This document shows positions 24,065 through 33,687 of a stretch of 64,000 bases of DNA, in pieces (position 1 is the first letter of the stretch; each line of letters opens with the position of its first letter). A model generated the notes under the pieces. The model did no database searches. It had not been told where the DNA came from and worked only from the letters and a program-made list of their open reading frames with translations. This stretch comes from Glaciecola petra (GTDB taxonomy: Bacteria > Pseudomonadota > Gammaproteobacteria > Enterobacterales > Alteromonadaceae): positions 1,178,001 to 1,242,000 of the forward strand of contig NZ_JAVRHX010000001.1 in assembly GCF_031846345.1 (NCBI RefSeq). The letters run 5' to 3'. The translations under genes and the position numbers were made by a program.

Positions 24065-24556
24065 ATGCAAGAATATGACGATAAACCTTGGTATAAACAA
24101 TTTTGGCCTTGGTTTTTGATTGCCATCCCTCTTTCTTCACTTATTGTGGGTTCTCAAGTGATTAGATTAGCTACTGACGGCACAAACAGCATGGTCGTTG
24201 ATGACTACTACAAAGAAGGCAAAAGTATCAACGAACGTTTAGACAAAATAGTAAATGCACAGGCTTTAAATATCAGTACAATGCTGCAAGTAGAAGAAGG
24301 TAATATTGCACTAACGTTTTTAAGTGGTCAGCCAGCCACTGGAGAAGCCTTAAAATTAGATTTTTTCCACGTTACCCAAGCAAATAAAGATTTCAATGTG
24401 TTTTTAACTCGAGATGCCTCGGGTGTATATAGAAACAACGAAGTTTTTCCTATCAAAGGAAAATGGCGATTGAGGTTAACTCCTATTGATGAAAACTGGA
24501 AAATACAGAAAAACATCCATTTGCCGCAAAATAATGCATTTAAGTTCGATCCCTAA
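24065..24556 (+). CDS. ccoH: FixH/CcoH family cbb3 oxidase assembly protein
   Basis: The 163-residue protein has a short cytoplasmic start (MQEYDDKPWYKQFWPW), one membrane helix (about 16-36) and a periplasmic domain, with the family pattern VDDYYKEGKSIN near 50. FixH/CcoH works with the CcoI copper pump during cbb3 maturation. The open frame extends to a TTG at 23963, but that would lie before the terminator hairpin. The ATG at 24065 has TAGGTAA upstream and matches the family start. Confidence 0.9.
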   Translation: MQEYDDKPWYKQFWPWFLIAIPLSSLIVGSQVIRLATDGTNSMVVDDYYKEGKSINERLDKIVNAQALNISTMLQVEEGNIALTFLSGQPATGEALKLDFFHVTQANKDFNVFLTRDASGVYRNNEVFPIKGKWRLRLTPIDENWKIQKNIHLPQNNAFKFDP

Positions 24557-24613
24557 GATGAGTTGTTTCGCCATAGCGAGGTTACTATCAATTAGCATAG
24601 TTGTATTAACAAA

Positions 24614-27112
24614 ATGAGCATCAATATTGCGGAAGACTGTTGCTTTCACTGTGGCTTGCCAAATGAAGACGCCCAAAAATATCAAGTTGTCATCAATGAT
24701 GTCCCTCATGCTATGTGTTGTCCTGGGTGTCAAGCAGTTGCTCAAGCAATAGTCGACAACGGTTTAGTTAATTATTACGAATTTAGAACTGAGCCTGCTG
24801 CTAGAGGTGACTCTGCCCTTTCTAATACGATGGCACAATTGTCAGTTTACGACGAACCTGATCTACAAGAAGAATTTGTTTTCGACCAAGGTAAACATAA
24901 ACAAATCCAACTAACCGTTGAAGGGATTACATGTGCAGCATGCGGATGGCTTATTGAAAAACAACTCGCGAAATTGAAGGGTATCAAGCAGGTTTCTGTC
25001 AATGTTTCTGCTCGCCGGGCGTTAATTAGTTGGCAACCGGATCAAATAAAGTTGTCAGAAATACTTTCCCGATTAAAATCGATCGGCTACGAATCTCTTC
25101 CATTTCAGCCCGACACACATGAAGCTTCTTATAAAAAAGAACATAAAGCTTTTCTAAAAAAATTGGGACTTGCGGGCATTATGACAATGCAGGTGATGAT
25201 GTTAGCGATGGGGCAGTATTTTGATATTTTTGGTAATATTGATGACGATGCAATAAGCTATTTTAATGCGGTTAGTTTGTTACTGACCACACCTGTTGTA
25301 TTGTATTCAGGCAGTATTTTTTATATTAGTGCGCTCAAAGCCGTTCAGGCTAAAACTGTTAATATGGATGTGCCTGTGACGATTGCCATAGTTGCGACCT
25401 ATATTGCTGGGGTGCTGGCGGTAAATAAGAATACGGGTGAGGTGTATTTTGAATCTATATGCATGTTCGTGTTTTTTCTCTTAATAAGTCGATTCTTAGA
25501 ACATCGCTCTAGACATCGTGCTTCTTTAATATCGTCAAACATGCTCAAATTGATTCCCATCACAGCGAATAGGCTCGAAAATTCAATTTGGAAGTCGGTA
25601 TTGGCAAAACAACTAATCAAAGGTGATATGGTTATTGTGAAGCCTGGCGAGAGTGTGCCTGTAGACGGCTATATAACCGAAGGTAAGAGCCTTTTTGATG
25701 AATCAATGCTTACCGGAGAATTTGAGCCTGTAACAAAAAGTGTTGGCGATAAAGTGTATGCTGGCTCACTTAACCAACAAGGTTCAATCATAGTAAAAGT
25801 GTCTGCGTCAGTTAAACATGCCATGATGAATCAAATATTGCGCTTGCAAGAAAATGCACTAGCCAATAAACCTAAGGTAGCCGCAGTTGCTGATAAACTC
25901 TCTCGCTTTTTCGTGATCATTGTCCTTGCGGTGGCAATAGCCACCTATTTATTTTGGTATTATCAAGGTAGCGAACATGCATTTTGGATTACTATTTCAG
26001 TATTAGTGGCAACCTGCCCTTGTGCCTTAGGTCTTGCAACCCCCTCTGCCTTGACCTGCGCCATGGCAAAACTAAATCAGTTGGGTATATTACTTAAACG
26101 AGCCGATGCACTTGAACAAATTACAGGCATTAGCGATATTGTGTTTGATAAGACCGGCACGTTAACTAAAGGTGAATTTTCGATACAAAAAACATGGCTG
26201 AATGAAAGTTTTTCAAATGAGTTATGTGATACTTTTGGCTTACCACATACTACTAATGAACAACTAGTAATGCACCTTGCGAGCATTATTGAGATGCGTT
26301 CTGAACACCCAATCGCCAAGGCTTTTGTAGATGCAAATCAAAAGCTCGGTCCGCTAAGTTTGAGTCAAAAAAAATGGCAAGCCCTGAAAGATATAAATGT
26401 AACAAACCTGAATATTGAAATAGGCAAAGGTGTATCTAGCAATATCTACCATTATCAATGTCACATTGGTTCCAAAAAATTTATTCAGGAAAAACTAGAT
26501 AGAGTGCTTCAAATTGATGACATAACAGCACTAAAAGGCGCAAATGTTATTTTTGCCATGGGAAATCAAGTATTGGCAGGTTTTTGGGTCACCGATACGC
26601 TAGCTGACGATGTAACTGAAACGCTTAAACAGTTGAAAGCGTTCAAAACTACAATTCTGAGCGGAGACACACAAGCAAATGCCGAAATTATTGCCAAGCA
26701 ATTAGGGATTAACAATGTTATTGGTGATAGCTCTCCAGCTCAAAAGCTAGACTATGTAAACAACATGCAGAAAATAAATGCCAAAACATTAATGTTAGGA
26801 GATGGTATTAATGACGCACCGGTATTAGCGGCTGCAGATGTTTCTATAGCGGTAGGCAATGCATCTGATTTGGCCAAAAATGCTGCTGATGTCGTATTAT
26901 TAAATCCTAAACTAAACATGTTGAGCCATTTAATTAATTTGGCATTTGCTACAAAACGTAAGATTAAGCAAAATATTGCATGGGCTTTAGGCTATAATAT
27001 TTTGGTGATCCCTTTTGCTGTGTTGGGGTTATTAACGCCTTGGCAGGCAGCTTTAGGTATGTCTTTGAGCTCTATTATTGTTGTCTATAACTCTACCCGT
27101 TTGATGCGTTAA
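24614..27112 (+). CDS. ccoI: Copper-transporting P1B-type ATPase of cbb3 oxidase assembly
   Basis: The 832-residue pump contains an N-terminal cysteine-rich metal-binding segment (CCFHCG near 9, MCCPGC near 37), a heavy-metal domain with GITCAACGW near 108, the membrane CPC motif (ATCPCALGLATPSALT near 475), the phosphorylation site DKTGTLTKG near 520, and GDGINDAPVL near 735. CcoI exports copper for the CuB centre of CcoN. The N-terminal zinc/copper-type extension is usual for CcoI/FixI and separates it from plain CopA. Confidence 0.95.
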   Translation: MSINIAEDCCFHCGLPNEDAQKYQVVINDVPHAMCCPGCQAVAQAIVDNGLVNYYEFRTEPAARGDSALSNTMAQLSVYDEPDLQEEFVFDQGKHKQIQLTVEGITCAACGWLIEKQLAKLKGIKQVSVNVSARRALISWQPDQIKLSEILSRLKSIGYESLPFQPDTHEASYKKEHKAFLKKLGLAGIMTMQVMMLAMGQYFDIFGNIDDDAISYFNAVSLLLTTPVVLYSGSIFYISALKAVQAKTVNMDVPVTIAIVATYIAGVLAVNKNTGEVYFESICMFVFFLLISRFLEHRSRHRASLISSNMLKLIPITANRLENSIWKSVLAKQLIKGDMVIVKPGESVPVDGYITEGKSLFDESMLTGEFEPVTKSVGDKVYAGSLNQQGSIIVKVSASVKHAMMNQILRLQENALANKPKVAAVADKLSRFFVIIVLAVAIATYLFWYYQGSEHAFWITISVLVATCPCALGLATPSALTCAMAKLNQLGILLKRADALEQITGISDIVFDKTGTLTKGEFSIQKTWLNESFSNELCDTFGLPHTTNEQLVMHLASIIEMRSEHPIAKAFVDANQKLGPLSLSQKKWQALKDINVTNLNIEIGKGVSSNIYHYQCHIGSKKFIQEKLDRVLQIDDITALKGANVIFAMGNQVLAGFWVTDTLADDVTETLKQLKAFKTTILSGDTQANAEIIAKQLGINNVIGDSSPAQKLDYVNNMQKINAKTLMLGDGINDAPVLAAADVSIAVGNASDLAKNAADVVLLNPKLNMLSHLINLAFATKRKIKQNIAWALGYNILVIPFAVLGLLTPWQAALGMSLSSIIVVYNSTRLMR

Positions 27113-27164
27113 TATTAGTACTGAATAGTGTTAATAGTTTATTTACCAAAGGTTTAATTTTCAA

Positions 27165-27407
27165 ATGAGTATAATTTTTGTGCTTATACCGCTAGCAGTC
27201 ATAATCGTTGCTATTGCAATTGGCGTGTTTTTTTGGGCTGTAAAATCTAATCAATTCGACGACTTGGAGCGACAGGGTTATAGCATATTATTTGATGACG
27301 ACATTACGCCTAATAATACAAAAGACAATAAAACAGTAAGTGATAAAGCAGAGAGTTCTGAGACAGTTGAAAGTAATAAACAAAACACCAAAGAACCAAA
27401 ACATTGA
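27165..27407 (+). CDS. ccoS: cbb3-type cytochrome oxidase assembly protein
   Basis: The 80-residue protein has one N-terminal helix followed by FFWAVKSNQFDDLERQGYSI and LFDDD, which is the CcoS signature. CcoS is needed for heme/copper insertion into CcoN. The tail after about residue 48 is polar and longer than in many CcoS proteins. The stop overlaps the TTG start of the next gene by four bases. Confidence 0.93.
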   Translation: MSIIFVLIPLAVIIVAIAIGVFFWAVKSNQFDDLERQGYSILFDDDITPNNTKDNKTVSDKAESSETVESNKQNTKEPKH

Positions 27408-28072
27408 CTGACTTTTCTCTATTAACGGCCTTTTTTATGGGCTTGGCAGGTGGCGTTCATTGCATTGGCATGTGTGGTGGCATCGCATCTGCGTTTACTT
27501 TCGCAACACCTAAAAATAGCAAGCAAACACCGTATATCTTTGCATATAATATTGGCAGGATCCTTTCGTATACAATCGCTGGTGCAATTACCGGTTATTT
27601 AAGCAGTATTTTTACTGCAAAAGTAGTGTTCGGCTTATATATTCTGCAAATTATAAGCATATTTTTTCTATTACTTTTAGCCCTATACATAAGTGGGATA
27701 TTGCAGATACTAGCTTATTTTGAAAGATTGGGTGGGTATTTATGGCAAAAAATTGCGCCGATAGGCAAAAGCTTAATTCCATTTAAATCCCCATGGCATA
27801 CTGTTTTATATGGAATGTTATGGGGTTGGTTACCTTGTGGTTTAGTTTACACAGCGTTAACGTGGTCTTTAGCAAGCGGTGATAGTCTAAATGGCGCTGT
27901 TTTTATGTTATGTTTTGGGATCGGCACCCTGCCCGCATTAATTGCTTCTAGCGTTGGTGCAAGTTTCGTGATTCCCTATTTACAACACAAAAACACTCGC
28001 TTGTTTATGGCTTTTCTGATACTAATTTTCGCAATATTTTTGACCTTTAAATTATTTCAGGGTATAAAATGA
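27404..28072 (+). CDS. Sulfite exporter TauE/SafE-like membrane protein linked to cbb3 maturation
   Basis: The 222-residue protein has six or so membrane helices and the N-terminal block FFMGLAGGVHCIGMCGGIASA, with conserved His and two Cys typical of this TauE/SafE/urease-accessory-like subfamily often placed after ccoS. Members may take part in metal handling for the oxidase. The start is TTG 27404, overlapping the ccoS stop (TTGA), so translation is coupled. A metal-related role is inferred from position and the His/Cys motif. Confidence 0.85.
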   Translation: MTDFSLLTAFFMGLAGGVHCIGMCGGIASAFTFATPKNSKQTPYIFAYNIGRILSYTIAGAITGYLSSIFTAKVVFGLYILQIISIFFLLLLALYISGILQILAYFERLGGYLWQKIAPIGKSLIPFKSPWHTVLYGMLWGWLPCGLVYTALTWSLASGDSLNGAVFMLCFGIGTLPALIASSVGASFVIPYLQHKNTRLFMAFLILIFAIFLTFKLFQGIK

Positions 28073-28100
28073 TCTCTTTCAGAAATATTAAAGTAGCGTT

Positions 28101-28838
28101 ATGAGTAAAGGTTCAGAACTTTCTATACATTGTCAAAGCTGTAGCTTCAGTCATTTATGTCTTCCCGTTAGTCTTAATAAATCTGAATTAGATTCTTTGG
28201 ACGATATTATTGAGCGCAAGCGACCTCTCCATAAACAAGATAAATTAATTAGTGTGGGTGATAAGTTTCACTCTTTATACGCTGTCAGGTCGGGGTCATT
28301 TAAGTCCTACATTAGCGGCAGTGATGGCGTCGAACAGATTGTTGGTTTTCATTTCCCTGGTGATATAGTTGGATTTGATGCAATGCGTGACGACACTCAT
28401 CAAAGTTATACTCAAGCCCTTGAAACAGCAATGGTTTGCGAGTTGCCATACGATACTCTCGAAACAGTGTCGAATCGCTATCCTAAGTTACGTCAACAAA
28501 TCATGAAATTTATGAGTTCCGAAATTAAACATAATCACGATTTGATGATGTTATTAAGTAAACGCAGCGCTGAAGAACGTTTACTTCATTTTATTAGCCA
28601 TTTGTCACAACGATTTGATGAGCGGGGGTATTCAGCAAAACAATTTAACCTTTCAATGACTCGAGGTGAAATTGGGAATTATTTAGGTTTGACAGTGGAA
28701 ACTATTTCTAGGCTATTAACGTGTTTTCAAAAAGAAGGCCTTTTACAGGTAGATGGCAAGTTAATTACTATTTTGGATCTTGAGGGTGTTCAGCAAAGAA
28801 TGCCAGATTCAGAAATAGAAATCAGTTCAGTTAACTAG
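28101..28838 (+). CDS. fnr: FNR-type oxygen-sensing transcription regulator
   Basis: The 245-residue CRP/FNR-family protein has the cysteines for an oxygen-labile [4Fe-4S] cluster: three in CQSCSFSHLC near the N-terminus and a fourth in AMVCELPYD near 114. A C-terminal helix-turn-helix carries LTVETISRLLTCFQKEG, where the E--SR pattern recognises TTGAT half-sites. The equivalent Shewanella protein is called EtrA. Located directly after the cbb3 module, it likely controls it through the FNR box at 20521. Confidence 0.95.
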   Translation: MSKGSELSIHCQSCSFSHLCLPVSLNKSELDSLDDIIERKRPLHKQDKLISVGDKFHSLYAVRSGSFKSYISGSDGVEQIVGFHFPGDIVGFDAMRDDTHQSYTQALETAMVCELPYDTLETVSNRYPKLRQQIMKFMSSEIKHNHDLMMLLSKRSAEERLLHFISHLSQRFDERGYSAKQFNLSMTRGEIGNYLGLTVETISRLLTCFQKEGLLQVDGKLITILDLEGVQQRMPDSEIEISSVN

Positions 28839-28951
28839 TGAATTGATTGATATAATCAACCTTAGTAAATCATATATTTAAATATACTTATTTTTAAGCG
28901 AAGACTTATTATTGTATAATTTATGCATCATCTAATTAGTAAATAATACTC

Positions 28952-29854
28952 ATGTCAGTAAAAACAAAACTTGAATATAGTTTTAACAAACTACAAAAGC
29001 GCTTGCGTAGAGAAACTGGAAAAGCGATTTTTGATTTTAATATGATCACTGACAATGACAAAATAATGGTCTGCTTGTCGGGTGGAAAAGATAGTTACAC
29101 GCTACTTGACGTATTATTATATTTTCAACGTATCGCACCGATAAATTTTGACCTTATTGCTGTTAATCTCGATCAAAAACAACCTGGTTTTCCAGCGGAT
29201 GTATTGCCAAGATATCTAACAGAACTTAATGTTAATTATACAATAATAGAAGAAGACACTTACTCTATTGTAAAAGAGAAAATCCCTGAAGGTAAAACAA
29301 CGTGTTCCCTTTGTTCACGATTAAGAAGAGGCGTTTTATATAGAACGGCATCTGAAATTGGCGCGACAAAAATAGCATTAGGACACCATAGAGATGATAT
29401 TTTAGAAACACTGTTTTTGAATATGTTTTATGGCGGTAAAATTAAGTCAATGCCCGCTAAACTTGTAAGCGATAATAAAGAACATGTTGTCATACGCCCT
29501 CTTGCATACTGTTCTGAGCAAGACATTGCCAAGTATAGCCAGCATATGGCATTTCCAATCATTCCGTGCAACCTCTGTGGTTCGCAAGAAAACCTGCAAC
29601 GTAAAAACATAAAAGCTATGTTGAATGATTGGAAGCATCGTTTCCCAGGCAGGATAGAATCGATGTTTAAAGCAACACAAAACATTGTGCCTTCACATCT
29701 TTTAGATCAATCTCTTTTTGATTTCACTAATTTAAGTAAAAACAATAATTATGAAGGTGAAGGCGACATTGGATTTGATGAACCAGATCTAACAATTAAA
29801 ACCCCTAATCAAGACACTGTTCGTTTAAATGTTGTAGAAGTAAAAGCTAAATAA
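28952..29854 (+). CDS. ttcA: tRNA 2-thiocytidine biosynthesis protein
   Basis: TtcA thiolates cytidine 32 in some tRNAs. The 300-residue protein has the PP-loop SGGKDSYTLLD near 48 and the two cysteine pairs CSLCSRLRRG near 122 and PCNLCGSQ near 206, which hold an iron-sulfur cluster. Its neighbourhood beside fnr is common in gammaproteobacteria. The 113-bp gap upstream probably contains its promoter. Confidence 0.95.
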   Translation: MSVKTKLEYSFNKLQKRLRRETGKAIFDFNMITDNDKIMVCLSGGKDSYTLLDVLLYFQRIAPINFDLIAVNLDQKQPGFPADVLPRYLTELNVNYTIIEEDTYSIVKEKIPEGKTTCSLCSRLRRGVLYRTASEIGATKIALGHHRDDILETLFLNMFYGGKIKSMPAKLVSDNKEHVVIRPLAYCSEQDIAKYSQHMAFPIIPCNLCGSQENLQRKNIKAMLNDWKHRFPGRIESMFKATQNIVPSHLLDQSLFDFTNLSKNNNYEGEGDIGFDEPDLTIKTPNQDTVRLNVVEVKAK

Positions 29855-29881
29855 AAAATCACCGTCAAAAGGAAGAGTAAA

Positions 29882-30802
29882 TTGAAAATTGGTTTAGCAC
29901 TGGGAGCTGGCGCAGCAAGAGGCTGGTCTCATATAGGGATCATTAAAGCCTTACAAGAAATGGGGGTCAAAATAGATGTAGTTGCCGGTTGTTCGATTGG
30001 CGCATATGTTGGCTCTGCATTTGCCAGCGGTAAGCTAAATGAGCTCGAAGAGTGGTCTTATTCACTTTCAGAATGGCAGGTATTTAAACTTTTAGGTATT
30101 GGGTTTAAGCGCGGTGGCATTGCCAGTGGTCAAAAAGTCTTTGAAAAACATAAAATAGATTTTTGTGCCAGTACTTTTGAAGAAATGAACATACCATTCG
30201 CCGCGGTAGCGACTGACTTATATTCTGGCAAAGAGGTTGTTTTTAATAGTGGAGATATAGAACATGCTATTCAAGCCTCTTGCGCTATCCCTGCTCTTTT
30301 TGCCCCTATAGAACGTGAAGGCAGATGGCTAGTTGATGGTGCAGTCGTCAATCCTGTTCCCGTAAACCAATGCAGGCAATTAGGTGCAGATTTTGTGATA
30401 GCAGTAAACTTAAGTGCTGATTTTAGACCGCAACTGATTGAAAAATTTGAACATGAACACGAAGTAAATGTTCAAAAAACTGATGATTTTATCGATAAAG
30501 CAAATGATGGTTTTATGAAACAATGGTTTTCGCCCGACCCTAAACCCAATAAAAAGCGTGCACCGGGCATCATGAGTGTAATGAGTAGTTCATTAGAAAT
30601 TTTACAAGCAAGAGTCACAAGGTCTCGTTTAGCTGGTGATCCACCCGATCTATTGATTGAACCACAGTTAAGAGATGTAGGATTATTGGAGTTTCATAGA
30701 GCGGAAGAGTTAGCAAGCAAGGGTTATGAGTCGGTGCAACGTTTAGCACAGCAGATTAAATATCAATTGGATATACAAATACAACAAGAAAACGAAAATT
30801 AA
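29882..30802 (+). CDS. rssA: Patatin-like phospholipase family protein (RssA-like)
   Basis: The 306-residue protein shows the patatin motifs: oxyanion hole GLALGAGAARGWSHIG at the start, nucleophile GCSIGAYVG near 36, and catalytic Asp in VDGAVVNP near 154. Such proteins are serine lipid hydrolases; RssA/YchK itself is poorly characterised. It begins with TTG 29882 behind a good GGAAGAG site, 27 bases after ttcA, so the two are likely co-transcribed. Confidence 0.88.
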   Translation: MKIGLALGAGAARGWSHIGIIKALQEMGVKIDVVAGCSIGAYVGSAFASGKLNELEEWSYSLSEWQVFKLLGIGFKRGGIASGQKVFEKHKIDFCASTFEEMNIPFAAVATDLYSGKEVVFNSGDIEHAIQASCAIPALFAPIEREGRWLVDGAVVNPVPVNQCRQLGADFVIAVNLSADFRPQLIEKFEHEHEVNVQKTDDFIDKANDGFMKQWFSPDPKPNKKRAPGIMSVMSSSLEILQARVTRSRLAGDPPDLLIEPQLRDVGLLEFHRAEELASKGYESVQRLAQQIKYQLDIQIQQENEN

Positions 30803-30829
30803 GGTGGGCTATTTAAATCTCTATCAGAA

Positions 30830-31477
30830 TTACTTAACGGTGTGAGCTGTAATTCTTACAGGTTTATTTGGTAACTCGATACTAGCCAAGCTTACAAATT
30901 GCGATTGTTGCACCAATAACACGCCATTTTCAACCCTTAAGCCGTGCTCAAGGTCTTTCACGAGGTTTTGATCTTTAAAATATATATTTAAGCCTTTAAC
31001 ACTTGGCATCATAAATGACAAAAAACCACCCATGTCGTCAAAGAATGCCTCATATTGCGTAAACAAGGTTTCAAGTTCTTGCGCTGAATATTTTATCTTC
31101 AAGAACTCAGGTTTAGTTTCTAATTGAACCGACATGTCACAAATATTCACCGCCTCAGTTAATGATAATACTACCTTAGCATCAGCAAGTCTTAGCGCCC
31201 TCTCTACCGGTATAGTAAATCTATTCTCTTTACTCACTTCGAGCGGTAATTGTTGTTTTTCTGTACTTATCCGGGCACTTTCAATGCTACATAATTTTTT
31301 GCTGTTTATGTTTATAAATCCGAAAGCAAATTGTAAGGCATTCATTTCATCATTGTTTATTTTACGTGCGTGACTATAAAAACTTTTATAATCGACGATC
31401 AATTCGTTTGCTTTGACATCAAAACTCAAAGCAAAAACATAAAACATAATAGTAATATTAAGTGCAAATCTCTTCAC
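30830..31477 (-). CDS. DUF2987 secreted protein
   Basis: The 215-residue protein has an N-terminal signal peptide (about 1-23, ending near VKANE) and the DUF2987 domain found in marine gammaproteobacteria. Two cysteines at about 62 and 111 may form a disulfide. It starts at GTG 31477, overlapping the stop of the Bax-like gene by four bases, so it is the last gene of a three-gene unit. Function unknown. Confidence 0.75.
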   Translation of the reverse strand: MKRFALNITIMFYVFALSFDVKANELIVDYKSFYSHARKINNDEMNALQFAFGFININSKKLCSIESARISTEKQQLPLEVSKENRFTIPVERALRLADAKVVLSLTEAVNICDMSVQLETKPEFLKIKYSAQELETLFTQYEAFFDDMGGFLSFMMPSVKGLNIYFKDQNLVKDLEHGLRVENGVLLVQQSQFVSLASIELPNKPVRITAHTVK

Positions 31478-32256
31478 GAGGGTATTAAATCCTTATTAAC
31501 TTTAATCATCTGCAGTAATTCTTCTATGTACTCCTGTCCTCTTTCAGAATACTTAGATAAGCCATCTATTAATGCGATAGCGCTAATATTTTGCTGATTA
31601 TTACGTCTTTTATGGCGAATCAAACGCAACTCTTTATAAGCGTCGTGACGGTTTATATTTCGCATGTAAGAATACATAGCGCTGGATAAATCATCAAACT
31701 TAGCAACCTCGTGAGTCGCCCCTTCATTTCGTCTTTTGGGCACAAAGCCGCAGCCTTTTTTAAAACACCATAATCCGAAAAAATTGTATCCATCTCGGGC
31801 GAAACGTGAAGTCCCCCAAGCAGATTCATTAGCGCTTTGAACTAGCACCAATTCTAGTGGAATAATATCGATTTTACGCAATAACTCAGCGAATCTTTGC
31901 TCATGGCTCTGTTCAAGGTTTATCCGATATTCCTCGTATAACCAGTTAAGATTATCTTGTTGTAATGAAGAAAGTGACTCTCCTGCAACTATAAGTGATT
32001 TGTAACCTTGTACGACTTGTCTTAACTCAAGGATATAACTATTTTGTGCTTCAACGGCAGGCGCAAGATATTCAAAAAAAGCTTGTTTTTTTTCAACAAC
32101 ATTAGAAATTGACGAAAAATCTGGCACTGCTTCAAAGGCATTTTCTACTAATGGGTAATGTTTAATACTTTTATCTTGTGGCAACAAAACATATGTTAAC
32201 ACGAGGACTATTAGGACAATAAAAAATGTAATGCCAATAATTTTAAATTTATGCAT
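31474..32256 (-). CDS. Bax-like glucosaminidase-domain protein
   Basis: The 260-residue protein has one N-terminal membrane helix (about 7-25) and a glucosaminidase (GH73-type) domain with LVQSANESAWGTSRFA near 138 and YNFFGLWCFKKGCG near 158, holding the likely catalytic Glu. Members cut or remodel peptidoglycan in the periplasm. The two cysteines near 165 and 170 are typical of the Bax group. It overlaps the upstream membrane-protein gene by 8 bases and the downstream DUF2987 gene by 4. Confidence 0.87.
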   Translation of the reverse strand: MHKFKIIGITFFIVLIVLVLTYVLLPQDKSIKHYPLVENAFEAVPDFSSISNVVEKKQAFFEYLAPAVEAQNSYILELRQVVQGYKSLIVAGESLSSLQQDNLNWLYEEYRINLEQSHEQRFAELLRKIDIIPLELVLVQSANESAWGTSRFARDGYNFFGLWCFKKGCGFVPKRRNEGATHEVAKFDDLSSAMYSYMRNINRHDAYKELRLIRHKRRNNQQNISAIALIDGLSKYSERGQEYIEELLQMIKVNKDLIPS

Positions 32257-32992
32257 CGAACACTCCTTGTTCAGATTTTACATTTCGTTCTTCTAATATG
32301 GACTCATGACAAAAAATGGCTTCATACAAAATAGCCTTAACATTAAAAAATAAAGGTCCTACATATAAATAGGCCAAGCCAAAAGTAAAAAACACCAAAA
32401 TTAACATTAAGAAAAAGCATGAAAAAATGACTAGCATAGGCACAATGTAATGATTAACTGCTTTTACAGACCACCATATGGCTTGAAATGGTCGTAAGCC
32501 TTTATCTGCAATTAATATTAAAGTGAATGTTGTCGCCACAAATATATAAAAACCCGGTATGACTAATAGCCTCAAACCTATTTCGAAAGACGTGTTAATC
32601 AGTAGATAGGCTATTGCAACTAAAGGTAGCAGTTTGAAAAAAACAAAGATGCTCGAAAATGGAATATTAATTGACCGATTACTAAACACTGCAGCCATGC
32701 TAATACCCGTCCACAATGGCGCTAAAACAACTGTTAAACTTAAATCGATACCAAGTTGTTGGGCTATGGTTAAGACTATTTCCCCGCTTGCTATTTTTGC
32801 AATATCACTAATACCATAGGCATCAAAAAGTATAAGAATAACCACAACACCTAAACTTATAATCATCACTAAAGCACGTGCTAGTAGAAAAATATTCTGT
32901 TTAGTTAAGGCATTCCCTTGTTCAAATATATTTTTTATATCAAATTTATAATCGGGATTAAATCCGGAAAATGTAGGTTTAATGGCATTCAT
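32249..32992 (-). CDS. Polytopic membrane protein of unknown function
   Basis: The 247-residue protein has about five to six hydrophobic helices, with a soluble N-terminus of about 35 residues. The segment GLRPFQAIWWSVKAVNHYIV near 165 recalls DUF975/BPSS1780-type membrane proteins (a repeated KPWDAFKWS-like element), but I cannot assign a family. It is the first gene of an operon with the Bax-like hydrolase and DUF2987, suggesting an envelope role. Confidence 0.7.
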   Translation of the reverse strand: MNAIKPTFSGFNPDYKFDIKNIFEQGNALTKQNIFLLARALVMIISLGVVVILILFDAYGISDIAKIASGEIVLTIAQQLGIDLSLTVVLAPLWTGISMAAVFSNRSINIPFSSIFVFFKLLPLVAIAYLLINTSFEIGLRLLVIPGFYIFVATTFTLILIADKGLRPFQAIWWSVKAVNHYIVPMLVIFSCFFLMLILVFFTFGLAYLYVGPLFFNVKAILYEAIFCHESILEERNVKSEQGVFDA

Positions 32993-33060
32993 ACCTTAAT
33001 TATCAGACTAGTGTAGATTATAACATTGATAAGTGCACAGTTCACATGCGTTGAGGTTTT

Positions 33061-33687
33061 TTATAGTAAAAGAAATATGGCCATCCCAATCAGAACGATC
33101 CCCATTAATCTGTCGAACCAATGCCCATGGAGCTGATATGCGGTTCTAATTTTCGAAATAGTAGTAACAAATGATAAAAAGCAAAACCAAACCGCTGTCG
33201 CACATGCTAAATACACGCCATAAAAAATTTGAGTATTGAGCGAGGTTTCCGCGGGGATAGCTGCTGTAAATAAGGCAAGAAAAAATAAGGTCGCTTTGGG
33301 GTTTAAGCCATTTACAATAAATCCTAAGGAAAAGGCCTTGTACCAAAGTCCTCTAGTTTGTGTAGTATCAGCACTATCATCTTGGTTCTGGGCTTGTGAT
33401 TTACTTCTTAATGCATTTATACCTATCCAAATGAAATAAGCTGCAGCAATATACAACAAGGCATTATATAGCCATGGTGTTGTTTTAATAATTAAGCTAA
33501 TACCAAGAATTGAATAACTAACATGCAATAAAATACCTGTGCCAATACCTAAGCTTGTCCATAGCGCCGCTCGCAAACCTTTTTGCAAACCTTGTCTTAA
33601 GACAATTGCAAAATCAGGTCCAGGGCTAACCACAGCGACAAAATGCATTAGTGCGATGCTGGCCCAAACATTGAAATCTATATTCAT
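33061..33687 (-). CDS. LysE/RhtB family amino-acid exporter
   Basis: The 208-residue protein has six membrane helices and the family start VVSPGPDFAIVLRQGLQKGL near 18, then GIGTGILLHVSYSILGI and GFIVNGLNPKATLFFLALF near 123. Members export amino acids such as threonine, homoserine lactone or lysine; the substrate is not evident. It overlaps the end of the sulfurtransferase gene by four bases. Confidence 0.9.
   Translation of the reverse strand: MNIDFNVWASIALMHFVAVVSPGPDFAIVLRQGLQKGLRAALWTSLGIGTGILLHVSYSILGISLIIKTTPWLYNALLYIAAAYFIWIGINALRSKSQAQNQDDSADTTQTRGLWYKAFSLGFIVNGLNPKATLFFLALFTAAIPAETSLNTQIFYGVYLACATAVWFCFLSFVTTISKIRTAYQLHGHWFDRLMGIVLIGMAIFLLL

Noticed and set aside
28847..28859. FNR-like palindrome TTGAT-ATA-ATCAA upstream of ttcA
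   Set aside because: The two half-sites are separated by three bases instead of four, which does not fit the FNR dimer; it may be chance in AT-rich DNA.
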